NCBI GenBank assembly: GCA_022798155.1
Contig: JAAWLY010000045.1
Location: 1-13,818, forward strand
Direction: 5' to 3'
DNA from: Lawsonibacter sp.
GTDB taxonomy: Bacteria; Bacillota; Clostridia; Oscillospirales; Oscillospiraceae
Length of the DNA: 13,818 nucleotides
In this document: positions 6,925 to 13,444 of the stretch, piece after piece
How positions within the stretch are numbered: position 1 is the stretch's first letter
Layout: each line of letters begins with the position of its first letter
Notes under the pieces: model-generated
The model's input: only the letters and a program-made list of their open reading frames with translations
Told to the model about the DNA's origin: nothing
Databases searched by the model: none
Made by a program: the position numbers and the translations under genes

Positions 6925-8337
6925 TCAGAATTGGAAATAGATGAAGGGGTTGAAGCTGCCGGAAACCAGCTTGCCATAGGACAGCCACAGCAGCCCCAGG
7001 GCCAGCAGCTTGGGGCCCCAGTCCAGCACCACGGCGGACAGGGCGTCTCTCCGCCGCTCCAGCCGCTGCTGAATCCACAGCTTCCAGGGCAGCATGGCGA
7101 TTAGGCAGACAATCCACTCCGGCCAATACTCCAGCAGGTAATATACCGCCTGGCCGTCCGCCGGACCGCCCAGGCCGAACATGGCCCGGAAGTAGCCCAG
7201 GGCGTACCGCAGCCCCGGGGAGCGGAACAGCACCCAGCCCAGCACCGCCGCCAGCATGGCGTACAGCCAGCCCACAGCCGCCGGGGCTCTTTTCAATGCG
7301 CCGCCCCACAGATACCGCTCCCCCGCCAGCAGCACCAGAAACCAGCCGCCCCACAGCACAAAGTTCCAGGAGGCCCCGTGCCACAGCCCGGTGAGCAGCC
7401 AAACCACCGTCAGATTAAACAGGTTCCGCCCTCTGGAGCACCGGCTTCCCCCCAGGGGGATATAGACGTAATCCCGGAACCAGGAGGACAGGGAGATGTG
7501 CCACCGCCGCCAGAACTCAGTGACGGAGCGGGAGATGTAGGGGTAGTTGAAATTCTCCAGAAAGTGGAAGCCAAACATCCGGCCCAGGCCGATGGCCATG
7601 TCGGAGTAGGCGGAGAAATCGAAGTAAATTTGTAGGGTGTAGGCCAGCGCCCCCAGCCAGGCCAGGGACATGGCCATATCCCCGGCGGGCTGGCCAAAAA
7701 TTCCGTCAGCCACCTCTCCCATGGCGTTGGCCAGCAGCATCTTCTTCCCCAGGCCGAAGAGGAACCGGACCACCCCCTGGGAAAACGCGTGGAGCGTCTC
7801 CTCCCGCTGGGTAATCTCCCGCTCCACCGTGGTATAGCGGACAATGGGCCCCGCCACCAGCTGGGGGAACAGGGCCACATACAGGGCCACGTACAGGGGA
7901 TTCCTCTGGCAGCGGGCCTCTCCCCGGTAGACGTCGATGACGTAGCTCAGCCCCTGGAAGGTGAAAAAGGAGATGCCGACGGGCAGGACAATCTCCGGCA
8001 CGGGCACGGACAGGCCCAGGCGATTCAGATTTCCCGCCGCAAAGCCGGCATATTTAAACCAGCCCAACAGCCCCAGTCCCACCGTTACCGCCCCCCACAG
8101 CCCCAGCTTCCGCACCGCCGGACGCTTTGACGCGGCCAACAGCCCGCCCAGGTAGTTGGCCCCGATGGAGGCCAGCAGCAGCGGAAAATAGCCGGCTCCG
8201 CCGCAGCGGTAGAACAGCAGGCTGAAAGCCAGCAGCACGCAGTTGCGCAGCCAGCGCAGCCGCTTGGGGAGGCAAAAATAACATAGGAACAGCGCGGGGA
8301 AGAAAAACAGCAAAAATATCAGGCTGCTGAAAACCAT
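6925..8337 (-). CDS. MBOAT family membrane-bound O-acyltransferase (AlgI/DltB-like), 470 aa
   Basis: This multi-pass membrane enzyme is predicted to move acyl groups, commonly acetyl from acetyl-CoA, across the membrane for O-acylation of an extracellular polymer. The family core FWRRWHISLSSWFRDYVYIPLGG spans residues 275-297 (written here in two parts: FWRRWHIS and SWFRDYVYIPLGG), and the conserved histidine pair is His280 with His320 in TGLWHGASWNFVLWGG. Upstream conserved parts are LPVGISFFTFQGLSYVIDVY (118-137) and FPQLVAGPIVR (157-167), as in AlgI. Length fits the family (about 460-500). The ATG at 8337 is preceded by GAGAGGG at a somewhat long spacing (about 11 nt). The DHHW protein gene follows after 14 bp, the usual AlgI-AlgJ-like pairing. 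No dlt genes are present, so teichoic acid D-alanylation (DltB) is less likely than polysaccharide acetylation. Confidence 0.92.
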   Translation of the reverse strand: MVFSSLIFLLFFFPALFLCYFCLPKRLRWLRNCVLLAFSLLFYRCGGAGYFPLLLASIGANYLGGLLAASKRPAVRKLGLWGAVTVGLGLLGWFKYAGFAAGNLNRLGLSVPVPEIVLPVGISFFTFQGLSYVIDVYRGEARCQRNPLYVALYVALFPQLVAGPIVRYTTVEREITQREETLHAFSQGVVRFLFGLGKKMLLANAMGEVADGIFGQPAGDMAMSLAWLGALAYTLQIYFDFSAYSDMAIGLGRMFGFHFLENFNYPYISRSVTEFWRRWHISLSSWFRDYVYIPLGGSRCSRGRNLFNLTVVWLLTGLWHGASWNFVLWGGWFLVLLAGERYLWGGALKRAPAAVGWLYAMLAAVLGWVLFRSPGLRYALGYFRAMFGLGGPADGQAVYYLLEYWPEWIVCLIAMLPWKLWIQQRLERRRDALSAVVLDWGPKLLALGLLWLSYGKLVSGSFNPFIYFQF

Positions 8338-8371
8338 ACGGCATTCCGCCCTCTCTCGTATAATCAGGGAA

Positions 8372-8395
8372 AAGCGGCGTCACAGGACGCCGCTT
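8372..8395 (-). terminator. Hairpin terminator after the thioesterase gene
   Basis: AAGCGGCGTC (8372-8381) and GACGCCGCTT (8386-8395) form a perfect 10-bp stem with a 4-nt loop. On the minus strand it lies 6 nt beyond the thioesterase stop and ends in TTTT then CCC. The short T-run suggests partial termination. Since I find no convincing promoter between here and the MBOAT start, read-through may feed the MBOAT-DHHW pair. Confidence 0.7.
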
Positions 8396-8401
8396 CTGGG
8401 G

Positions 8402-8767
8402 TCAGGCCTGGCTCCGGTCCTTCTGGGGCACCATGATCCTCAGGTGGGAGCCCTCGCCGCACTTGCCCTTCTCGTCGTGTACCTCGATGTCGAACCACAT
8501 CTTCCGCCGCTCGATCTCCCTCAGAGTGGCGGTGGCGGTCACCTTCATGCCCACGGGGGTGGGGGCCAGGTGGCGGACGTGGGCCTCGGCGCCCACGGTG
8601 GTCATACCATCTTCCAGATACGCCTGAGCCAGCTCCAGGGCGCAGGCCTCCATCAGGGCCAGCATGTTGGGGGTGGAGAGAATCTTTGCCCCGGCCGTGC
8701 CGATGCGCTTGGCGGTCATGGTGTCGTCCACCGTCCAAGTGAGACTGTGTTGGGTAGGCTTGTCCAT
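8402..8767 (-). CDS. FlK-like hotdog-fold acyl-CoA thioesterase, 121 aa
   Basis: This is a small single-domain hotdog protein resembling fluoroacetyl-CoA thioesterase (FlK)-like enzymes, which hydrolyse acyl-CoA. The FlK catalytic triad Thr42-Glu50-His76 has counterparts with the same spacing: Thr32 (in LSTPNMLALMEA), Glu40, and His66 (in HVRHLAPTPVGM). The family strand pattern EAHVRHLAPTPVGMKVTATA (61-80) is intact. No fluoroacetate biology is implied; the substrate is unknown, and the wider family includes many housekeeping-like members. The ATG at 8767 has AAGGAGATG upstream, lying inside the last codons of the DUF4177 gene, and the two genes are separated by only 3 nt, so they are coupled. 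A hairpin terminator follows the stop. The family call is strong; any specific role is not. Confidence 0.85.
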   Translation of the reverse strand: MDKPTQHSLTWTVDDTMTAKRIGTAGAKILSTPNMLALMEACALELAQAYLEDGMTTVGAEAHVRHLAPTPVGMKVTATATLREIERRKMWFDIEVHDEKGKCGEGSHLRIMVPQKDRSQA

Positions 8768-8770
8768 TTT

Positions 8771-8974
8771 CTACATCTCCTTTTCAAAAATCAGGTCCAT
8801 TTCAACCACGGTCCCCGTTCCCATCTGGACCGCCGGGATGTAGCCCACGTACCGCCAGCCCTCCTTGGCCCGGCGGTTGATAATCTCCCGCTGTCCTTTC
8901 GTCTCGCTCTTGTTGGTGGCCCACTGGACCCGGCCTGTGTAGACATGGATGCGCTCGTACTCATAGGTATACAT
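8771..8974 (-). CDS. DUF4177 domain-containing protein, 67 aa
   Basis: The short protein begins MYTYEYERIHVYTG and continues through REIINRRAKEGWRYVGYIP (29-47) to a final strand VVEMDLIFEKEM. The pattern of a strand, a helix ending in a Gly-Trp turn and more strands matches the DUF4177 family, found widely in bacteria with no assigned function. The start at 8974 is chosen because AGAGGAG precedes it by 7-8 nt; an in-frame extension to 9130 would run into the radical-SAM partner gene and across the intergenic repeat, so it is rejected. Its last codons contain the ribosome binding site of the thioesterase gene. No membrane segment is present. A palindromic repeat occupies the gap upstream. Confidence 0.8.
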   Translation of the reverse strand: MYTYEYERIHVYTGRVQWATNKSETKGQREIINRRAKEGWRYVGYIPAVQMGTGTVVEMDLIFEKEM

Positions 8975-8989
8975 AATATTTCTCCTCTC

Positions 8990-9044
8990 AAAAGGCTCCC
9001 TCTCTGAGGGAGCTGTCGAACGAAGTAAGACCGAGGAAACGCTT
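8990..9044 (-). repeat. Intergenic palindromic repeat element with hairpin
   Basis: On the minus strand the gap reads TTTCCTCGGTCTTACTTCG, TTCGACAGCTCCCTC and then the hairpin GCTCCCTC-AGA-GAGGGAGC (9013-8995), followed by CTTTTG. I recall near-identical elements (CCTC.GTCT..CTTCG.TCGACAGCTCCC...GGGAGC) scattered between genes in Faecalibacterium- and Oscillospira-type genomes, so this is probably one member of a dispersed family. The hairpin with its short T-run could also end the radical-SAM operon, whose last stop is at 9045. The match is from memory, not from a search. Confidence 0.55.
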
Positions 9045-9710
9045 TTATCGAAAGGGCTTCCCTTCCCCGTCCAGCACCTCCCGGCGATGGAAGGTGACGA
9101 AATCCGGGGTATATTCCGGATATTCGGCACAAAAGGCGGTCCGGATCAGCTCCGGGTTCAGGCCCGGATTCTGGGCGGAAGTCACCAGGTCTACCATCAT
9201 GGTGTCGCTCTGGCACTCGATGCGCCAGCTTCGGACCAGCGGTATTATGTCAATCTCTGTGAAGCCCGCCTTGGCCTTGTTGGATTTCTTTTTTACCACC
9301 AGGCTCTCTCTGCTGAGGAGGGCCGCCATAGCCGGTTCACACTCCTGGGGCCGGCTCTCGGGGTAGTCAAAGGTCATGATATAGTTGACATAACACAATT
9401 CCTTCAGCTTCCGCTCCGCCGGATAGCACTGGTGGATGATAATCCCCTCCGGCATAGCGGCGGTAAGCCGCTCCGGAATCTCGGCATAGCTTGTCCCCTC
9501 CAGCAGGCCGAACTCCAAAATCTCGCACTGGCTGGAGAACCCCACCGACAGGGGCAGGGCAATGGACACAAAGGGGTGGGGGTTAAAGCCCTCGGTGTGC
9601 TTGATGGGTATCTTGGCCCGGGCAAAGGCCCGCTGGAAGGTGCGCATCAAATCCAGATGGGAGATATACCGGGCCCGTCCCGTTTTGGTGAACAACAGCC
9701 GGTCAGCCAC
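9045..9710 (-). CDS. TIGR03936 family (DUF2344) radical SAM-associated protein, 221 aa
   Basis: The N-terminal block RLLFTKTGRARYISHLDLMR followed by TFQRAFARAKIPIKHTEGFNPHP (roughly residues 4-46) is the hallmark of DUF2344/TIGR03936, a protein almost always found next to, or fused to, the B12-binding radical SAM protein encoded immediately upstream here. PLSVGFSSQCEILEF continues the family pattern. The biochemical role is unknown; cooperation with the radical SAM enzyme is inferred from constant linkage. The GTG at 9710 was chosen over the GTG at 9719 because GGGAGG (9724-9719) sits 8 nt before it and would overlap the earlier codon. With this start it overlaps the upstream gene by 8 bp, so the pair is translationally coupled. 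In many clostridia the next genes are rng and rplU; here a repeat element and DUF4177 follow instead. Confidence 0.93.
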   Translation of the reverse strand: MADRLLFTKTGRARYISHLDLMRTFQRAFARAKIPIKHTEGFNPHPFVSIALPLSVGFSSQCEILEFGLLEGTSYAEIPERLTAAMPEGIIIHQCYPAERKLKELCYVNYIMTFDYPESRPQECEPAMAALLSRESLVVKKKSNKAKAGFTEIDIIPLVRSWRIECQSDTMMVDLVTSAQNPGLNPELIRTAFCAEYPEYTPDFVTFHRREVLDGEGKPFR

Positions 9711-11541
9711 AGTGACCACCTCCCGTCAGAAGCCGGTTGGCTCCGCAGCCAGAGCAACGGGTGCGGCAGTCGGGGGTGGTCACCGACCGGCAGCACAGCT
9801 CCCGCTCCCGCCAGAGGAAATCGGTGCTCACCCCGGTGGACACCCGGCACCAGGGAAAGACCTCCTCTCTCCCCCGCTCCCGGTGGGCGTAGAAGTCCCC
9901 GTCCAGGCCGCAGGCGGCCAGGCCGTCCAGCCAGCGCTGATAGTCGAAATACTCCGTCCAGGCGTCCATCTTCCCCCCGTGGGCCCACACCCACTCCAAC
10001 ACGTCGGCCAAACGGCGGTCCCCCCGGGACAGGACGGCCTCCAGATAGCTGGTCTGGGGGTCGTGCCAGTTGTAGGTGATGGACTTATCCCGTTTCAGGG
10101 CGTCCCGCAGCAGGTTCACCCGCCTCTGGTACTCCTCAGCAGTGATCTGGGCCTCCCATTGGAAGGCGGTGTGGGGCTTGGGCACAAACCAGGAGGTGGA
10201 CACGGTGATCCGCACCCCCCTGGCCCTGTTGGGACTGTATTCCCGCCAAGTGAAGTACACCTTCCGGGCCAGGTCGGCGATGCCCAGTACGTCCTCGTCG
10301 GTCTCGGTGGGCAGCCCCAGCATAAAGTAGAGCTTTACTCCGCTCCAGCCCCCGGCAAAGGCGGTACGGCAGGATTGGAGCAGGTCCTCCTCCCGCAAAT
10401 TCTTGTTGATGGCGTCCCGCAGGCGCTGGGTGCCCGCCTCGGGGGCGAAGGTCAGCCCGCCCCGGCGCACCCGCTGGAGCCGCTCCATCAGGCTCATGGA
10501 GAAGGTGTCTGCCCGCAGGGAGGGCAGGGACAGCCCGATGTCCCGGGGGGCGCAGTAGTCCAGCAGCTCGTCGCACAGGGGGAGCAGGTCGGGGTAGTCG
10601 GTGGAGGACAAGCTGGACAGGGTCATCTCCTGATAGCCCGAGTCCTCAATGGCCTCTCTGCCGTATCGGGCCAGCAGCTGGGGACTGCGGGATCGCACCG
10701 GACGGTAGGCGTAGCCCGCCTGACAGAACCGGCACCCCCGGATACAGCCCCGGAACAGCTCCAGCATCACCCGGTCGTGGACAATTTCCGTGGAGGGGAT
10801 GATGGTTTTTACCGGAAAATAGGCCTTGTCCATGTCCTGGATGATCCGTTTGGTGACCAGCTCTGGGGCTCCTTCCAGAGCCTTGACCTCCTCCAGAGTG
10901 CCGTCCGGGCGGTAGACCGGCTCATAAAAGGAGGGCACGTAGATACCCTCAATCTGAACCGCCTCCTCCAGAAACTCCTCCTTGGACCAGCCCTCCTCCT
11001 TGGCCTGGCGATAGAGGTCAATATACTCCAGGGTGACCTCCTCCCCCTCCCCCAGGACGAAAACGTCCACAAAGGGGGCCAGCGGCTCCGGGTTGTAGCA
11101 GCAGGTCCCCCCTGCCACCACCAGCGGCGTCAGCTCCGGCCGGTCTGCGCTGCGCAGAGCCAGACCGGCCAAATCCAGCATATTTAATACGTTGGTATAG
11201 GCCATCTCATAGCCCAGAGAAAAACCGATGATATCAAAATCCGAAATAGGGTCTCCGCTCTCCAAGCCGTAGAGAAGCAGCCCCTCCCGGCGCATCTCCT
11301 CCTCCATATCTCCCCACGGAGCGAAGCACCGCTCGCACCAGACGTCCGGCCTCTCGTTCATCACGCCGTAGAGGATACGGCAGCCCAGGTTGGACATGCC
11401 GATTTCATAGGTATCCGGAAAGCACAAGGCGTAGCGGACGTCCACCTCCCGCTTGTCTTTCACCACGGCGTTGTACTCTCCGCCGGTATATCGGGCCGGT
11501 TTTTGCACCTTCGGCAGGATATGCTCCAAAATACGGTTCAT
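9703..11541 (-). CDS. TIGR03960 family B12-binding-type radical SAM protein, 612 aa
   Basis: The radical SAM cluster motif CxxxCxxC is Cys266-Cys270-Cys273 in FRGCIRGCRFCQAGY, binding the 4Fe-4S cluster and S-adenosylmethionine. Before it lies a B12-binding-like Rossmann region (about 35-170) with ALCFPDTYEIGMSNLG, FDIIGFSLGYE and VVAGGTCCYNPEPLAPFVD. A second cysteine group near the C terminus, TPDCRTRCSGCG, is also typical of TIGR03960 and may bind a further cluster. The length fits the family. The reaction catalysed is not known to me. The ATG at 11541 has GGGGAGG upstream; seven further upstream codons are open but lack a ribosome binding site. It has its own promoter and is coupled to the TIGR03936 gene by an 8-bp overlap. 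The SpoIVFA/SpoIVFB-like pair lies immediately upstream. Confidence 0.94.
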   Translation of the reverse strand: MNRILEHILPKVQKPARYTGGEYNAVVKDKREVDVRYALCFPDTYEIGMSNLGCRILYGVMNERPDVWCERCFAPWGDMEEEMRREGLLLYGLESGDPISDFDIIGFSLGYEMAYTNVLNMLDLAGLALRSADRPELTPLVVAGGTCCYNPEPLAPFVDVFVLGEGEEVTLEYIDLYRQAKEEGWSKEEFLEEAVQIEGIYVPSFYEPVYRPDGTLEEVKALEGAPELVTKRIIQDMDKAYFPVKTIIPSTEIVHDRVMLELFRGCIRGCRFCQAGYAYRPVRSRSPQLLARYGREAIEDSGYQEMTLSSLSSTDYPDLLPLCDELLDYCAPRDIGLSLPSLRADTFSMSLMERLQRVRRGGLTFAPEAGTQRLRDAINKNLREEDLLQSCRTAFAGGWSGVKLYFMLGLPTETDEDVLGIADLARKVYFTWREYSPNRARGVRITVSTSWFVPKPHTAFQWEAQITAEEYQRRVNLLRDALKRDKSITYNWHDPQTSYLEAVLSRGDRRLADVLEWVWAHGGKMDAWTEYFDYQRWLDGLAACGLDGDFYAHRERGREEVFPWCRVSTGVSTDFLWRERELCCRSVTTPDCRTRCSGCGANRLLTGGGHCG

Positions 11542-11576
11542 TTTCTTCCTCCCCGCTGTCATAAAGCGTATCCTTT

Positions 11577-11605
11577 ATTTTACCTGTTTCCCGCCCCCCT
11601 GACAA
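11577..11605 (-). promoter_or_regulatory. Sigma-A promoter for the TIGR03960-TIGR03936 operon
   Basis: On the minus strand TTGTCA (11605-11600) and TAAAAT (11582-11577) are separated by exactly 17 bp, each five of six to consensus. The start site would be near 11570, giving a leader of about 30 nt before the ATG. It lies in the 72-bp gap after the M50 protease gene, so the radical SAM pair need not depend on sporulation-time transcription from upstream. Confidence 0.7.
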
Positions 11606-11613
11606 GCCCTATT

Positions 11614-12189
11614 TCACCATTCCGAACAATTATTTTGCTGAAACAGCCCGCCCAGCAGCCAAAGAGCCACCAACAGCAGGGTAAAATTCCCCCGGGTTCC
11701 CGCCAACATCAGGCCCGCCGCCCCTGCTGCCGCAGTGCACAGGACGTCCAGCCAGCCCCCCACACCACCGGCCAGCTTCGGCCCCCCCAGCAGAGCCAGA
11801 ACACAGTACAGCGCCCGTCCCCCGTCCAACCGTCCCACCGGCAGCATGTTGAACAGGGCCAGCGCCAGATTGAGTCCGGCAAAGGTGACCCCGTCCCTCC
11901 AGTGGCAGCAGGCCAAGGCCAGCAGCAGGTTTGTCCCCGGCCCCGCCAGGGCGGACAGCCCTTCCTGCCAGTACCCCAGAGGCCGGTCCAGCACCATCTC
12001 CGCTCCAATTGCTGTAAGGCGAATCCTCTTTACTTCTCCGCCCAGCATCCGGATGGCCCCGTAGTGGCCCAGCTCGTGGGCCGCGCAGGCCAGCATGACC
12101 ATCGGGACAAAACAAGAGCGGTCCAGATAATTCAGCCAGGCCGCCAGCAGAAAAAATCCCACCGTCGCCTCCACCCTGCCTAGCCGCAT
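11614..12189 (-). CDS. M50 family intramembrane metalloprotease, SpoIVFB-like, 191 aa
   Basis: The protein is almost entirely hydrophobic. It carries the zinc motif HELGH (residues 38-42, with Glu39 catalytic) in the second membrane segment and NMLPVGRLDGGRAL (114-127), whose Asp122 is the third zinc ligand of site-2 proteases. In Bacillus, SpoIVFB cuts pro-sigma-K in the mother cell. This version is shorter (191 against about 288 residues) and lacks the C-terminal regulatory part. The start ATG shares one base with the stop of the upstream M23 gene (TGATG) and has no ribosome binding site of its own, so it is made by termination-reinitiation and tied to its neighbour. An M23-M50 pair in this order matches spoIVFA-spoIVFB, and the neighbouring radical SAM pair supports this. 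No sigK gene is in the window, so the substrate is inferred. Confidence 0.87.
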   Translation of the reverse strand: MRLGRVEATVGFFLLAAWLNYLDRSCFVPMVMLACAAHELGHYGAIRMLGGEVKRIRLTAIGAEMVLDRPLGYWQEGLSALAGPGTNLLLALACCHWRDGVTFAGLNLALALFNMLPVGRLDGGRALYCVLALLGGPKLAGGVGGWLDVLCTAAAGAAGLMLAGTRGNFTLLLVALWLLGGLFQQNNCSEW

Positions 12190-13190
12190 CACGAGTCTAA
12201 AAAGTCTACATAATAGGCGGGATTCAGGTGCATTTTGTTAAATTTCAGCTCTAAATGGAGGTGGGGCCCGGTGGACGAGCCGGTGGAGCCGATTCTGGCC
12301 AGCGTGTCCCCCATAGACACCGCCTGTCCCTTCACCACCTCCACCTTGCTGCAGTGTGCGTAAAATGACTTTACACCGTTTCCATGGTCTACCTGAAGAT
12401 AGAGTCCGTAAGAGTCGTCCTTCCCGGTATACTCCACCGTCCCGTCAGCGAAGGCGGCGATGGGATCCCCCATGTGCCCGCTGATGTCCACCCCGGTGTG
12501 GAAGTGGTACTCCCCGTTAATGGGGTGGTCCCGGTAGCCATACTCCGAGTTGAGCCGCCCCAACACCGGGGTCATGGTCTCCAAGTCCCCCAGAGACAGC
12601 TGGTCCATGGTATAGTTCTTCGGCAGCTCCTGCCCGGAATAGTCCGACACCATCACCACAGTGCCCGCCGCCGGAACGGCAGGCTCCGGTTCTGGTTCCG
12701 GTTCCGCCGCAGGCTCCGGCTGAGGCTGCGGGAGCTCCAGCCCAAAGCGGGACAGCTGGATGTAGTGGGCAGCCCGCACTGCCGCCACCGGCGATTGGCT
12801 GAGCAATGCCGCCTCCCCTGGCAGTATATCCTGCGGGGCGGGCGGTGTAACAGACGCCGGCTGCGCCGGCTCTTCCCCCTTGTCCGCTCCGAAAACTTCC
12901 ACACAAAACGCCCCGATATTCGACAGCACTGTATCACTCCCGGACAGCGACTTCCCCAGATTGGACAGCGCCTGCTCAAAGTCCAGATCGGTGGAGATCA
13001 GCGTTAGAATGTTGTCCCGGACTTGGACCAACCGCTGGGGAAATACTCCGTTCCAGAAAAATACAGTGAGAAACAACGCCAGACATACCACCAGCTGGAA
13101 CAGCCGGACACCTTCCTGGCTCCTTCCCCGCTGCCGGCCCCGCCCTCCTGAATATTGACTCCTGCGGCCCACCGCTTGCTGGCTGTACAT
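12189..13190 (-). CDS. Membrane-anchored LytM/M23 peptidase-domain protein, SpoIVFA-like, 333 aa
   Basis: Order of parts: an Arg/Gly/Ser-rich N terminus (1-28), one membrane segment (29-47), an amphipathic region, a Pro/Glu-rich linker (about 154-173, PQPEP then repeated PEPEP), and a C-terminal LytM domain (about 205-330). The metal ligands of an active M23 enzyme are all present: His231 and Asp235 in HTGVD, His279 in YAHC, and His310-Leu-His312 in GPHLHLEL. SpoIVFA of Bacillus holds SpoIVFB in an inhibited complex. SpoIIQ is another sporulation LytM protein, and this could be a relative of either. The start is the ATG at 13190, 7 nt after GGAGG; the GTG two codons earlier directly abuts that site. 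The stop overlaps the M50 start, which favours SpoIVFA. The intact site makes real peptidoglycan hydrolysis possible. Confidence 0.8.
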   Translation of the reverse strand: MYSQQAVGRRSQYSGGRGRQRGRSQEGVRLFQLVVCLALFLTVFFWNGVFPQRLVQVRDNILTLISTDLDFEQALSNLGKSLSGSDTVLSNIGAFCVEVFGADKGEEPAQPASVTPPAPQDILPGEAALLSQSPVAAVRAAHYIQLSRFGLELPQPQPEPAAEPEPEPEPAVPAAGTVVMVSDYSGQELPKNYTMDQLSLGDLETMTPVLGRLNSEYGYRDHPINGEYHFHTGVDISGHMGDPIAAFADGTVEYTGKDDSYGLYLQVDHGNGVKSFYAHCSKVEVVKGQAVSMGDTLARIGSTGSSTGPHLHLELKFNKMHLNPAYYVDFLDS

Positions 13191-13240
13191 GGACACTCCT
13201 CCCTTTCGCTCCGACTTTCTTTACAGCAGTTTATTCCGGA

Positions 13241-13271
13241 TAAATATGTAATATTACTCTTGACAGATGAC
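13241..13271 (-). promoter_or_regulatory. Possible sigma-E-like sporulation promoter for the M23-M50 pair
   Basis: On the minus strand GTCATCTG (13271-13264), a 15-bp spacer and CATATTTA (13248-13241) partly match the sigma-E pattern (GTCATATT, about 14 bp, CATACAAT). It lies about 50 nt before the ATG at 13190, in the same AT-rich gap that holds the tRNA promoter. Spacing and sequence fit only loosely, so this is a suggestion; no sigma-A promoter is clearer on this strand. Confidence 0.3.
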
Positions 13272-13288
13272 TGAGAAAATATTATTAT
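13260..13288 (+). promoter_or_regulatory. Strong sigma-A promoter of the tRNA-Pro gene
   Basis: A perfect TTGACA (13260-13265), a 17-bp spacer and TATTAT (13283-13288, five of six) place the start of transcription near 13295, a few bases before the mature tRNA 5' end at 13302. This is what is expected for a singly transcribed tRNA gene. Confidence 0.85.
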
Positions 13289-13301
13289 AGTAGCGGTTCA
13301 T

Positions 13302-13378
13302 CCGGGTGTGGCGAAGCTTGGTATCGCGCTTGGTTCGGGTCCAAGAGGCCGTGGGTTCAAATCCCGCCACTCGGACCA
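13302..13378 (+). tRNA. tRNA-Pro (anticodon CGG)
   Basis: The full cloverleaf folds by eye. The acceptor arms are CCGGGTG (13302-13308) and CACTCGG (13368-13374) with one G-T wobble. The D stem is GCGA/TCGC with loop AGCTTGGTA. The anticodon stem CTTGG/CCAAG encloses loop TTCGGGT, which gives anticodon CGG (13336-13338) reading CCG. The variable loop is AGGCC, and the T arm is GTGGG-TTCAAAT-CCCGC. The discriminator is A (13375) and CCA is encoded (13376-13378). The CGG isoacceptor suits the GC-rich coding sequences here. A recombinase gene ends about 66 bp downstream, so the 3' side may be next to an integration site. Confidence 0.96.
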
Positions 13379-13427
13379 TGCGGAGTGTCTTTATAGGATT
13401 TGAGTATCCTTGGAGGACACTCCGCAT
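13378..13427 (+). terminator. Inverted repeat directly after the tRNA (candidate terminator or junction structure)
   Basis: ATGCGGAGTGTC (13378-13389) and GACACTCCGCAT (13416-13427) are exact reverse complements, a 12-bp stem. The 26-nt loop contains its own small hairpin, AGGAT (13395-13399) with ATCCT (13406-13410). The left arm begins on the last base of the tRNA CCA. Only TTATGTTTG follows, so it is a weak rho-independent terminator at best; a role at the edge of the adjacent element is an alternative. Confidence 0.45.
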
Positions 13428-13444
13428 TATGTTTGCTCAAAATC

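Noticed and set aside
6910..7402. N-terminal extension of the DHHW protein by 164 codons
   Set aside because: The extension lies inside the MBOAT gene in another frame; the ATG at 6910 has a good ribosome binding site and a membrane anchor follows at once.
8338..8371. Promoter for the MBOAT gene (TGATTATAC)
   Set aside because: No -35 element at proper spacing and only a poor -10; read-through from the upstream unit is as likely.
9562..11187. 541-codon plus-strand open frame opposite the radical SAM gene
   Set aside because: Pro/Gly/His/Gln-rich shadow; the minus strand has the CxxxCxxC motif and family-wide similarity.
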